From assembly GCA_003219345.1 (NCBI GenBank), contig QHOP01000175.1:1-5655 (forward strand): 5,655 bases of DNA, read 5' to 3'. The notes below the pieces were generated by a model. The model did no database searches and was not told where the DNA came from. It was given only the letters and a program-made list of their open reading frames with translations. This DNA comes from Verrucomicrobiota bacterium. GTDB lineage: Bacteria > Verrucomicrobiota > Verrucomicrobiia > Limisphaerales > AV2. A program made the position numbers and the translations under genes. This document shows, one piece after another, positions 1-5,655 of this stretch; within the stretch, counting starts at the first letter, position 1, and each line of letters begins with the position of its first letter.

Positions 1-12
1 GACTGGCGACCA

Positions 13-44
13 TCTCACCGCATGATTTTGCGGCGCGGGTGAGA
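13..44. other. Imperfect hairpin near the left edge
   Basis: TCTCA at 13-17 and CCGCA at 18-22 can pair with TGCGG at 29-33 and TGAGA at 40-44. This gives a two-part stem with a six-base loop (23-28) and a one-sided bulge at 34-39. No run of T follows, so it is not a standard intrinsic terminator. It could be the 3' end of a transcript arriving from the left, or chance. The rest of 1-183 shows no convincing gene: the reading frame open from position 3 to 245 has no family resemblance and overlaps the next gene. Confidence 0.25.
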
Positions 45-183
45 CCAGGTTTCCCGTTGCGTTGGCTGGCTGCGTCCGGTGCAGCTTTGTTCTTGCCGAT
101 TTCTCCCGGTTGCCCGCCACGTGTGCGGATCAGGACGCAGGAGAAAGCTTTAACGGCATGTGATCTGACGCGATCGAAACCTC

Positions 184-2316
184 ATGTCGCTTGTGGCCAG
201 TTTTGGATCAAGAATACTAAGCCTGAGCCGTCGGAAGGACGGTGAGTTGATTGACAAAGGACCCGGTCTGGAAAGGCTGGCGGGGTTTGCGGCATTGTTT
301 TTTCTGTTTGCAGGGGAGCTTGGCTGCAGTTTGTGGGATTGGCAGCGCGTCAACCGGGGCGGCTTTTTTCTGGCTGCACTTTATTCGTTCACTTTTCTGG
401 CATTTTTCTGGATTTCTCTGCTCGTCGCCGCGGAACGGTTTTCGCGCCTGGTAGCTTGGCTGGAAAGAAAAGCAAACCCACTCACAGGTCTGGCCGGCAA
501 AACTCTGGCGGCCGTCCTCGTTTCGCTCGTTTGGAATATAGTAGTCGTGAGTCTGGTGATGCGTTATGCCTTGGGTTGTTATCTGAACCTTTCGCTGCTG
601 CGCTTCGCCTGTGTAAACATGTCACATGGTCTTCTTGAGCACATGGTGGGATCCCAACGTTGGATGTTGGTGGCATTGCTGATTTTTTTGCCGGTCAGCA
701 CGCTAGGGGTTTTTTACAAGACGTTCCGCACCGCGACGCAGTTGGACCTGCTGGGCAGCCCCCGGTTTGGGCGGCAATTCTTCTATAGTTGGCTTGTGCT
801 TTTCGTAGGCTTTACCCTCTCCCTGGTGGTGATAAACAGGGCGGAAGCCAAGGCATTCAGGGTTAGAATCGTAAACCATCTTTCTTTCAAGCTGGATCCG
901 CTGCTGAATTTCAGTTTGAGCTGCTATGATTTTTATCGGCAGTCCCGATATGAGAACACGTTGCTCGAGGAAAGTGGATTGACTCCACGTTCGGTCGCGT
1001 TTTCGCAGCCATCAACCGCCATGGCGCAAAAGCCCAATATCGTCTTTTTTCAGATTGAATCGTTCCGGGGTGACTTGATCGGTCAGGTGAGGCAAGGAAT
1101 TGAAGTCGTTCCCAATCTCAACCGTTTGGCACGGAAAGGGACCTGGTTCACGAAGGCTTATTCCGCCGCGACTCATACCAGTCTTTCCAACCCCAGCATA
1201 CCGTCATCTCTTTATCCGTTGCGCAAGGATTTGCTGGTGGCTTACAAGGCCGATGACCCATGGCCAAAAACCTTGATTTATGACGTGCTCAAACCTTACG
1301 GGTATGCCACGGCGTATATCGCCTCGGATATCGAATCCTGGTGCGGCATGGACAACTTTCTCACCACGCCGGCGCTTGATCTCATGATCGATGCGACCTC
1401 CCGGAAACGACAGGAAGTCCGGGACCACCCGGAGCTGGTCCAGGGCGACCGTGTCACCGTCGTCCTGGTTCCCGATCGCCTCACGGCGGAGAGTGCGATC
1501 ACGTGGATGGACAGCAGGATCAAGGAGAAACGGCCGTTTTTTATCACCGTCAGTCTGAGCGATTCGCATTTTCCTTATAGATCTTCAATCACGGACGCCA
1601 ATTGGTTTCAGCCAGCGGGCGTTCCCGCCGGCTGCACTTTCAACGAATACCCCCGAGCGATTAAAGAACAGGTTCGGAACACCTATTTGAACGCCATTCA
1701 TGGGATCGATATCCTGATCGGGCAAATGATTGATTTTCTTCACCAATCCGGCGCCGACGACACCATCTTTGTGGTTTTCGGCGATCATGGCGAATCGTTC
1801 TACGAAAATGATCTGCCTTCTCATGCCAATCTGCCCTATGACCCGTCGGCGCGCACTTGCCTGATCATGTGCGGGAAGAATTACTTCGAACCCCGAACGG
1901 AAGATTATCCAACGTCTCTGATTGACGCGGTGCCGACGGTCCTGGCGCGGTTGGGGTTGCGACCGCATCCGAACTTCCAGGGTATCGATGTGCTTTCGCC
2001 AAACCGCCCGCCACTGGAGCGCCGCTGCATCTATTTCCACGTTGACGGCCTGGTCAATGCTGACGGCCTCCTGGCCGCCGGCCACTGGAAATATTTCGAA
2101 GACAATGGAAAAGGCGACCGCTATCTCTACGATCTTGCGCGGGACGTCACAGAGGAAAATAATTTGGTGGAATCACAATCCGAAATTGCTGAGTTGCTGA
2201 GTTCGCAATTGAATGTGTGGCGCACTGCCCAATTGACGTATTATCGTTCAGCGCGGTATTACACCCGTTTTTTCCCGCCGCCGCCTCAGATGCTCAACGA
2301 CAAGGGGTTGCCCTAG
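184..2316 (+). CDS. LtaS-like membrane sulfatase/phosphoglycerol transferase family protein
   Basis: This is a membrane enzyme of the alkaline phosphatase/sulfatase superfamily, 710 residues. Five hydrophobic segments lie at about 32-51, 59-84, 107-130, 160-178 and 199-218, followed by a linker and an extracytoplasmic catalytic domain from about 283. This is the layout of lipoteichoic acid synthase and related phosphoglycerol or phosphoethanolamine transferases. Visible motifs are NIVFFQIES (metal ligand E292), VPNLNRLARKG, HTSLSNPS with likely nucleophile T332, SDSHFPY (H462, placed like the substrate histidine of LtaS), GDHGES (D534, H535) and SHANL (H547). The sulfatase signature C/S-x-P-x-R for formylglycine is absent, so phosphotransfer or hydrolysis is more likely than sulfate-ester cleavage. 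The C-terminal part (DAVPTVLARLG, 581-591; KYFEDNG...YLYDL, about 636-650) follows the usual sulfatase-fold ending. A diderm host would not make lipoteichoic acid, so the acceptor is unknown; an osmoregulated glucan, lipid A or other envelope glycan is possible. The ATG at 184 has no ribosome site. A TTG at 247, behind GGAAGGA at 233-239, is an alternative start that keeps all membrane helices. Confidence 0.88.
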   Translation: MSLVASFGSRILSLSRRKDGELIDKGPGLERLAGFAALFFLFAGELGCSLWDWQRVNRGGFFLAALYSFTFLAFFWISLLVAAERFSRLVAWLERKANPLTGLAGKTLAAVLVSLVWNIVVVSLVMRYALGCYLNLSLLRFACVNMSHGLLEHMVGSQRWMLVALLIFLPVSTLGVFYKTFRTATQLDLLGSPRFGRQFFYSWLVLFVGFTLSLVVINRAEAKAFRVRIVNHLSFKLDPLLNFSLSCYDFYRQSRYENTLLEESGLTPRSVAFSQPSTAMAQKPNIVFFQIESFRGDLIGQVRQGIEVVPNLNRLARKGTWFTKAYSAATHTSLSNPSIPSSLYPLRKDLLVAYKADDPWPKTLIYDVLKPYGYATAYIASDIESWCGMDNFLTTPALDLMIDATSRKRQEVRDHPELVQGDRVTVVLVPDRLTAESAITWMDSRIKEKRPFFITVSLSDSHFPYRSSITDANWFQPAGVPAGCTFNEYPRAIKEQVRNTYLNAIHGIDILIGQMIDFLHQSGADDTIFVVFGDHGESFYENDLPSHANLPYDPSARTCLIMCGKNYFEPRTEDYPTSLIDAVPTVLARLGLRPHPNFQGIDVLSPNRPPLERRCIYFHVDGLVNADGLLAAGHWKYFEDNGKGDRYLYDLARDVTEENNLVESQSEIAELLSSQLNVWRTAQLTYYRSARYYTRFFPPPPQMLNDKGLP

Positions 2317-2386
2317 GGCTTTCGCAGACCTTGAACCGCCTGACCACTACGCTGCGGAGAACAACCCCGAACGGCCCGCAGGAGGG
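2317..2386. other. Convergent intergenic gap without a clear terminator
   Basis: Seventy bases separate the stop codons of two converging genes. A perfect ten-base palindrome, GCCCTAGGGC at 2310-2319, contains the stop of the upstream gene, and CGCAG/CTGCG could form a weak long-looped stem. No hairpin followed by a T-run is visible on either strand, so termination here may be factor-dependent. Confidence 0.4.
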
Positions 2387-3928
2387 CTACCGTCCGACGA
2401 CCCTATAGAAGACGGCGCTGCCCGCGATCGGCAGGAGAACGCCGGAAGAATTCGTTGTCAGCACGGTGCTCCATTGGGCCGTTGGCAAAGCATCGGTCGA
2501 TTCCAGTGTGAAAGGGGGATTGCCGCCGCTCCAATCGATCTGAACGTTTTGCCCGCTGTGGGCGATTCGCAGGATAACGGAGGGAATGATGCTGACCACA
2601 ACGGCGTCATAGGCGACCGCATGAACTCCGTCGTCCGCGCTCAAGAGCAACGTGTAAAGGCCCGGCGCGCTGAAGCCAGCGGTGGTGTTGGTTTTCGTCG
2701 AGTCAGCCAATGACACTGTTCCCGGTCCCGAATAGAGCTTCCAATGAATGAGCGGCCTTGGGTTTGCGAAGTCAACATAACCCTGCAGATTCGCGGTGGT
2801 TCCGAAGGGCAACGTCCGGTCCGGGCCGGCCTTGGCGACTGGCGCGCCTGGTGAGCGCGGTCCTTCCGTCGGGCCGGTCGTTTGAATCACTTCAAAGTTC
2901 GTGATGGAAATCGTCGAGAGATGGTCGAACGCGCCGCCTGGCCAGCGACCGTCCGGCGTGACAGAAACGGAGAAGAAATTTCCGTTGTCGGCAACGAGCG
3001 CCCCATATTTTTTGAACGCCCGCAACACCGCCTTTTCCTGCACCGTCCAGTTGTCGGGAATGACGAAGCTCGACTTCAACCGCAGCCGCTGGCCCATCGC
3101 CGGAACATTTGCGTTTGTGGCGTAAGGGACGGACGCGTAATGCCGCGCCGGGTAAATGAATTCGGCGCGCGTGTGTTTCACCACCAGCCGCAGCGCGTGC
3201 TCCACCCTGCCGCGCTCGCACTCATCGTAGCGCACGAGCGCGGGAAACATCGGCAAACCCGCGGCATCGCCGGAAGTCCATGCCGCGGGCCGCAGCCCGT
3301 CGCTGTTTAAATCAAACTTCGCGCCGTTCGACGCCTCCCAATTTGTACCGACGATTTTGGTCTCCCACGTTTCCCAAATGGATCCGTTGCCGGGTTGCAC
3401 GATGACGGCGTGACGGTCGCCGCCGTCGTTATTGATGTCCTGTTGCCATTGTTGAAGTGTCAGCAGGCCTGTTTCGTGCGGCCACGTTTCTATCGGCAAA
3501 TTCAAAGGAATCGGATATGGACTCGGATCGGATTCGTCCGGGTAGTTGAAAAAGTTGACGGGCACGAGCGGTTGATCGTCCGGCACCAGCACAAAATTCA
3601 TTTCGTAGAACGCGCGGAGCGCTCGCCGCGTCGAGGGCAGGTCGGACATGATCTGCTGAATCATCGCGTCGGAATTGGTCAGCGCCGGCCGGCGTGAAAT
3701 GTCCTCGTTCCACGGATTGTCTGGCGGAAATATTTGCATGGCCGAGACAATCGCGTCTGCTTCCGGCGTGTTGAACAGAATGGAGTTTGTTACCGCCGGC
3801 GCCGGGCCGAGGATGCGGCCTTCCTGATTAATGCGCTCGCCGTTGGCACGGAAACCGGGGAAGGCACCGCAACTCGCGACCAGCAGTGTCAGGACGATTT
3901 TCTTCTGGTAGAAGAGAGGGAATTCCAT
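2387..3928 (-). CDS. Secreted, probably lipid-anchored protein of unknown function with PKD-like domain
   Basis: This is a 513-residue exported protein. The N-terminus has a KK pair at 9-10, a short hydrophobic stretch (11-18) and V-A-S-C at 17-20, which fits a lipobox with Cys20 as the lipidated residue. Cleavage by signal peptidase I near residue 28-30 is the alternative. Residues about 65-350 form a conserved-looking domain rich in aromatic and polar motifs: IFPPDNPWN (66-74), DESDPSPYPIP (131-141), GDRHAVIV (170-177), FDLNSDGLRPAAWTSGDAAGLP (within 205-226), ARHYAS (261-266) and KKYGALVADNG (306-316). I recognise this motif set from secreted bacterial proteins annotated as hypothetical, and know no assigned activity. 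Residues about 362-448 look like a PKD/Ig-like beta-sandwich (AGPDRTL, then APGLYTLLLSADDG). Residues 450-513 form a small beta-rich module ending in VFYRVVGR, a tail style common in Verrucomicrobiota exported proteins. The start at 3928 has only a weak AAGCGG-like ribosome site. The gene is transcribed alone and diverges from the DUF488 gene. Confidence 0.82.
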   Translation of the reverse strand: MEFPLFYQKKIVLTLLVASCGAFPGFRANGERINQEGRILGPAPAVTNSILFNTPEADAIVSAMQIFPPDNPWNEDISRRPALTNSDAMIQQIMSDLPSTRRALRAFYEMNFVLVPDDQPLVPVNFFNYPDESDPSPYPIPLNLPIETWPHETGLLTLQQWQQDINNDGGDRHAVIVQPGNGSIWETWETKIVGTNWEASNGAKFDLNSDGLRPAAWTSGDAAGLPMFPALVRYDECERGRVEHALRLVVKHTRAEFIYPARHYASVPYATNANVPAMGQRLRLKSSFVIPDNWTVQEKAVLRAFKKYGALVADNGNFFSVSVTPDGRWPGGAFDHLSTISITNFEVIQTTGPTEGPRSPGAPVAKAGPDRTLPFGTTANLQGYVDFANPRPLIHWKLYSGPGTVSLADSTKTNTTAGFSAPGLYTLLLSADDGVHAVAYDAVVVSIIPSVILRIAHSGQNVQIDWSGGNPPFTLESTDALPTAQWSTVLTTNSSGVLLPIAGSAVFYRVVGR

Positions 3929-4081
3929 TTCGCCGCTTATCGAAATCGGTTATTCCATGCCGCGAAGCCGGAAAAAACAAGCGTCAGCGACCTCAAGCGA
4001 TTCGTCCTCCAGGAGCTTCATCGCGGCTTCGTTGTGCAATTGCAGATTTGCCAATGTCGAGCGTGGACTTAAATTTTTCGC
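3929..4081. promoter_or_regulatory. Divergent intergenic region
   Basis: These 153 bases must hold the start signals of both the secreted-protein gene (minus strand) and the DUF488 gene (plus strand). On the plus strand TTGCCA at 4048-4053 and TAAATT at 4070-4075 are separated by 16 bases and match five and four of six consensus positions. This candidate promoter would place the transcript start at about the ATG at 4082. I see no convincing promoter for the minus strand. A minus-strand frame ending in TAA at 3950-3952 crosses most of the region (see findings). Confidence 0.4.
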
Positions 4082-4429
4082 ATGATTCAAGTCAAGCGAG
4101 TTTACGAACCGCCGGCAACCAGCGACGGTGCGCGCTTCCTGGTGGACCGTCTCTGGCCGCGCGGCGTAAAGAAGGCATCGTTGGAGTTGGAAGGGTGGGT
4201 GAAGGATGCCGCCCCCAGTGACAAGTTGCGCAAGTGGTTCAACCACGACCCGGAGAAATGGGACGAGTTTCAGAACCGCTACTTTGCCGAACTGGATGAA
4301 AAGTTGGGAGCAGTCCAGCCGATTTTAGAGGCCGCACGGCGCGGCAAGGTGACCTTGCTTTTTGCCGCGCACGATACGGAACACAACAACGCCGTCGCAC
4401 TCAAGGAGTATTTGGCCCGGCGGCTCTAG
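4082..4429 (+). CDS. DUF488 family protein, YeaO-like
   Basis: This is a small soluble protein of 115 residues, the usual length for the YeaO branch of DUF488. Characteristic motifs are present throughout: VKRVYEPP (4-11), DGARFLVDRLWPRG (15-28), the W39 region followed by APSDKLRKWFNHDPEKW (44-60), FQNRYFAEL (63-71) and TLLFAAHDTEHNNA (91-104). In most relatives the last motif reads like L-Y-A/S-A-K/R-D-x-x-x-N-x-A; here a histidine (H97) stands before the aspartate. The family has no established biochemical role that I can name, and no signal peptide or membrane segment is seen. The start follows the family's N-terminus exactly, although no ribosome site precedes it. The next gene begins 107 bases later with its own promoter-like signals, so this is probably a single-gene unit. 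Confidence 0.92.
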   Translation: MIQVKRVYEPPATSDGARFLVDRLWPRGVKKASLELEGWVKDAAPSDKLRKWFNHDPEKWDEFQNRYFAELDEKLGAVQPILEAARRGKVTLLFAAHDTEHNNAVALKEYLARRL

Positions 4430-4497
4430 CCCCACCTGGCGGAAGGCGCTTGGCGAATGTCCGGCTCGTTACCTTCGGTGGCGGCAGCGTTGCAAAT

Positions 4498-4513
4498 CCT
4501 GTTTGACAACAGG
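4498..4513. promoter_or_regulatory. Perfect dyad over the tetR -35 box
   Basis: CCTGTT at 4498-4503 is the exact reverse complement of AACAGG at 4508-4513, with four bases between. The -35 hexamer TTGACA (4503-4508) lies at its centre, and its last base is shared with the start of the octamer GTGAGTAA. As a DNA site it could bind a dimeric regulator. As RNA it would be a six-pair stem with no T-run, so a poor terminator for the DUF488 gene. Confidence 0.4.
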
Positions 4514-4530
4514 TGAGTAATCACTAACTT
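4503..4530 (+). promoter_or_regulatory. Candidate tetR promoter
   Basis: A perfect -35 hexamer TTGACA (4503-4508) is followed after 16 bases by TAACTT (4525-4530), which matches three of six consensus -10 positions. A start point about seven bases further on would fall at the ATG at 4537, so the message may have little or no leader; this agrees with the absence of a ribosome site. The -10 is weak and lies inside the operator-like dyad. Confidence 0.5.
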
Positions 4531-4536
4531 ACTCGC
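4513..4536. promoter_or_regulatory. Putative TetR operator 1
   Basis: GTGAGTAA (4513-4520) and TTACTCGC (4529-4536) are inverted copies matching at seven of eight positions, separated by eight bases. The dyad covers the candidate -10 and ends against the tetR start codon, a usual position for autorepression by TetR-family proteins. The same octamer GTGAGTAA recurs downstream of tetR. Binding by this particular regulator is an inference. Confidence 0.6.
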
Positions 4537-5235
4537 ATGGTTGACCAAAGATTGAGTGCGGAAGAGCGGCGCGAGGCCATTGTGACGGCAGCCTTGCCGC
4601 TGTTCGCACGGAAAGGGTTCGCCAACACCACGACCCGTGAACTGGCCGACGCCGCGGGCGTTTCCGAAGCGCTTATCTATAAACATTTTCCAAGCAAGGA
4701 ATCGCTCTATGCGGAGATACAAAATACCGGCTGTAAGGACAAAGACAGCGGTTTGGAGAAGCTGGCCAACCTTGACCCATCCACGTCCACACTTGTGCAT
4801 ATCGTTTATTATCTCCTTCGCACGATCGTGATGGGCAAGCCCGGCGACACGATTTCGTGGGAGACCAAGCATCGGATGATTTTGAACAGTTGCCTCGAGG
4901 ACGGTGAGTTCACCCGTGTGTTGTATGAGAGCCGGTTCTCGTGCTGCTTCAACAAGGTCCAAGCCTGTCTGGCTGCGGCTGAGGCGGCTGGTGACACCAT
5001 CGAATGCCCAATCAGCCGGGAAAACCGCGTGCGTTTCGCGCATCACCTCGCCGCCATGATTGCGATCAATCATCTGCCAAAGAAGCCGGTGATCGATTAC
5101 AAGGTGAACCGCGAAGAACTGGTGCATCAAGTTATCTGGTTTGCGCTGCGTGGTCTGGGGCTGACGGACAGCTCGATTGCCCGGCATTACAACCCCCAGG
5201 CTTTGTCAGTCTTTTTCGGTGTGGGCAATAAATAA
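4537..5235 (+). CDS. TetR/AcrR-family transcriptional regulator
   Basis: This is a DNA-binding repressor of the TetR family, 232 residues, slightly longer than the usual 190-220. The N-terminal domain is unmistakable: RREAIVTAALPLFARKGF (11-28), TTTRELADAAGVSEALIYKHF (31-51, helix-turn-helix with the recognition helix near 42-50) and PSKESLYAEI (52-61). Residues about 80-232 form the variable helical ligand-binding and dimerisation domain. It contains six cysteines, including a CC pair at 136-137; with no relative to compare, no inducer can be named. The start ATG at 4537 is directly preceded by an operator-like dyad and has no ribosome site. A second copy of the dyad's octamer lies between its stop and the next gene, suggesting that it represses itself and the downstream unit. 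Relatives in this arrangement often guard efflux pump operons, which cannot be verified here. Confidence 0.93.
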   Translation: MVDQRLSAEERREAIVTAALPLFARKGFANTTTRELADAAGVSEALIYKHFPSKESLYAEIQNTGCKDKDSGLEKLANLDPSTSTLVHIVYYLLRTIVMGKPGDTISWETKHRMILNSCLEDGEFTRVLYESRFSCCFNKVQACLAAAEAAGDTIECPISRENRVRFAHHLAAMIAINHLPKKPVIDYKVNREELVHQVIWFALRGLGLTDSSIARHYNPQALSVFFGVGNK

Positions 5236-5236
5236 A

Positions 5237-5252
5237 ATTTTTTTCGAAAAAT
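5237..5252. other. A/T-rich palindrome after tetR
   Basis: ATTTTT (5237-5242) and AAAAAT (5247-5252) are exact inverted copies around TTCG. As RNA this would be six A-U pairs capped by a UUCG tetraloop, too weak for a confident terminator. The A/T tract lies directly upstream of the second operator-like site and could instead act as an upstream promoter element for the next gene. Confidence 0.35.
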
Positions 5253-5253
5253 C

Positions 5254-5273
5254 GTGAGTAAGTATTCACTTAT
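5254..5273. promoter_or_regulatory. Putative TetR operator 2
   Basis: GTGAGTAA at 5254-5261 repeats the octamer found before tetR. The 18 bases from 5255 to 5272 form an imperfect dyad (TGAGTAAGT against ATTCACTTA, six of nine positions, all mismatches transitions). It lies 19 bases before the start of the 115-residue gene, where a bound repressor would block transcription. No clean -35/-10 pair is visible; TATTCA at 5263-5268, within the dyad, is a possible but poor -10. Confidence 0.55.
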
Positions 5274-5291
5274 GGCGGTCGAACATGGCGT

Positions 5292-5639
5292 ATGAAGAAT
5301 CTGAAATCTGTCAATGTCGCCGCCGAGTTCGGACCCGGAACCCGGTTCAAGTCAAGCCAGGTCCCAACCGGCGGCCATCGCTCCAGCCGCATCGCGGTTC
5401 TGGAGGAGTTGAAACAGCGGTTGTTTGACGAAAAGGCGAGAACCACGTCCGACGAAGTCAGCTTGTCGTATTTGCGGCGCGCGGCGGAGGAAGCGGCTTC
5501 ACTGGCCTGGGCGACGCCTTATCCCCTGCTCGTTCTGCCGGAGTTGTTCGCCGAGAAAGCGGCCGAGGCATGCCTTCAGTCGGAAAGGCAGCGTGAAATC
5601 CGGGAGCGCAGCCAGGGCATTGTCGCTCTGGCTGTTTGA
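5292..5639 (+). CDS. Small helical protein of unknown function, possible TetR target
   Basis: This is a 115-residue protein with no signal peptide and no membrane segment. The first 30 residues are glycine/serine/proline-containing and probably flexible. Residues 33-60 and 61-75 are strongly helical and charged (RIAVLEELKQRLFDEKAR; YLRRAAEEAASLAWATPYP). They are followed by a hydrophobic patch LLVLPELFAEKAAEA (79-93) and an Arg/Glu-rich tail (RQREIRERS, 99-107). The pattern AAxEAASLAWxTPxPLLVLPxLFxEKA resembles small proteins I associate with Verrucomicrobiota and Planctomycetota genomes, none with a known function. ATG at 5292 is the first start in its frame after an upstream stop at 5259, and no ribosome site precedes it. 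A putative operator lies just upstream. The gene ends 16 bases before the window edge, where ATG codons at 5642 and 5650 could begin the next gene, so it may be the first gene of an operon. Confidence 0.7.
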   Translation: MKNLKSVNVAAEFGPGTRFKSSQVPTGGHRSSRIAVLEELKQRLFDEKARTTSDEVSLSYLRRAAEEAASLAWATPYPLLVLPELFAEKAAEACLQSERQREIRERSQGIVALAV

Positions 5640-5655
5640 GAATGCCGCGATGCTG

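Noticed and set aside
11..13. Minus-strand ATG (11-13) that could start a gene leaving the window on the left
   Set aside because: Only four codons are visible and no properly spaced ribosome site precedes it.
3..245. Frame open from the left edge to 245, possible tail of an upstream gene
   Set aside because: It would overlap the LtaS-like gene by about 60 bases, its translation lacks any family signature, and other frames stop by 24 or 42; no choice among them can be supported.
1585..2085. Minus-strand open frame of 166 codons inside the LtaS-like gene
   Set aside because: It lies opposite the catalytic domain with its metal-binding motifs, and the translation has no domain character.
2310..2319. 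Ten-base palindrome GCCCTAGGGC as a terminator
   Set aside because: It has no loop and no T-run, so it cannot form a normal intrinsic terminator; more likely chance at the stop codon.
2882..3310. Plus-strand open frame of 142 codons opposite the secreted protein gene
   Set aside because: The translation is rich in Arg, Val and His with no known motif, as expected for a shadow of the conserved domain on the other strand.
4426..5187. Minus-strand open frame of 253 codons opposite tetR
   Set aside because: It is antisense to a clear TetR gene with a recognisable helix-turn-helix, its translation has no familiar motif, and long antisense frames are common in GC-rich DNA.

Overview
The window is moderately GC-rich chromosomal DNA with five protein genes in three transcription directions. 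It contains no tRNA, rRNA, CRISPR array or insertion sequence that I can see. The likely host is a diderm bacterium of the PVC group, probably Verrucomicrobiota of the Pedosphaera/Limisphaerales type. This is inferred from the secreted protein that combines a PKD-like domain with a short beta-rich tail ending in an 'FYRV' motif, from the lack of Shine-Dalgarno sites at most starts, and from the style of the last small helical protein. It was not checked by any search.

Layout: positions 1-183 hold no convincing gene, only an imperfect hairpin near the left edge. A 710-residue membrane enzyme with the architecture of lipoteichoic acid synthase (five membrane helices plus an extracytoplasmic sulfatase/phosphoglycerol-transferase-fold domain) occupies 184-2316 on the + strand. 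It converges on a minus-strand gene (2387-3928) for a secreted, probably lipid-anchored protein of unknown function with a PKD-like domain. After a 153-bp divergent intergenic region comes a small DUF488/YeaO-like protein (4082-4429, +). A TetR-family repressor (4537-5235, +) and a 115-residue helical protein (5292-5639, +) follow. The next gene would begin right at the right-hand edge.

The most informative part is the right-hand end. The octamer GTGAGTAA occurs twice, each time as one arm of an imperfect dyad. One copy covers the presumed -10 region and abuts the start codon of tetR; the other lies just upstream of the 115-residue gene. This is what one expects of a TetR repressor that controls itself and the transcription unit downstream. 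A second, perfect dyad sits on the tetR -35 box. That downstream unit continues beyond the window. In this type of arrangement it is often an efflux or envelope operon, but nothing here shows that.

The left-hand genes look like ordinary envelope and exported functions. Nothing in the window amounts to a clearly new system. The best leads are the TetR regulon with its small helical protein, and the unstudied secreted PKD protein.
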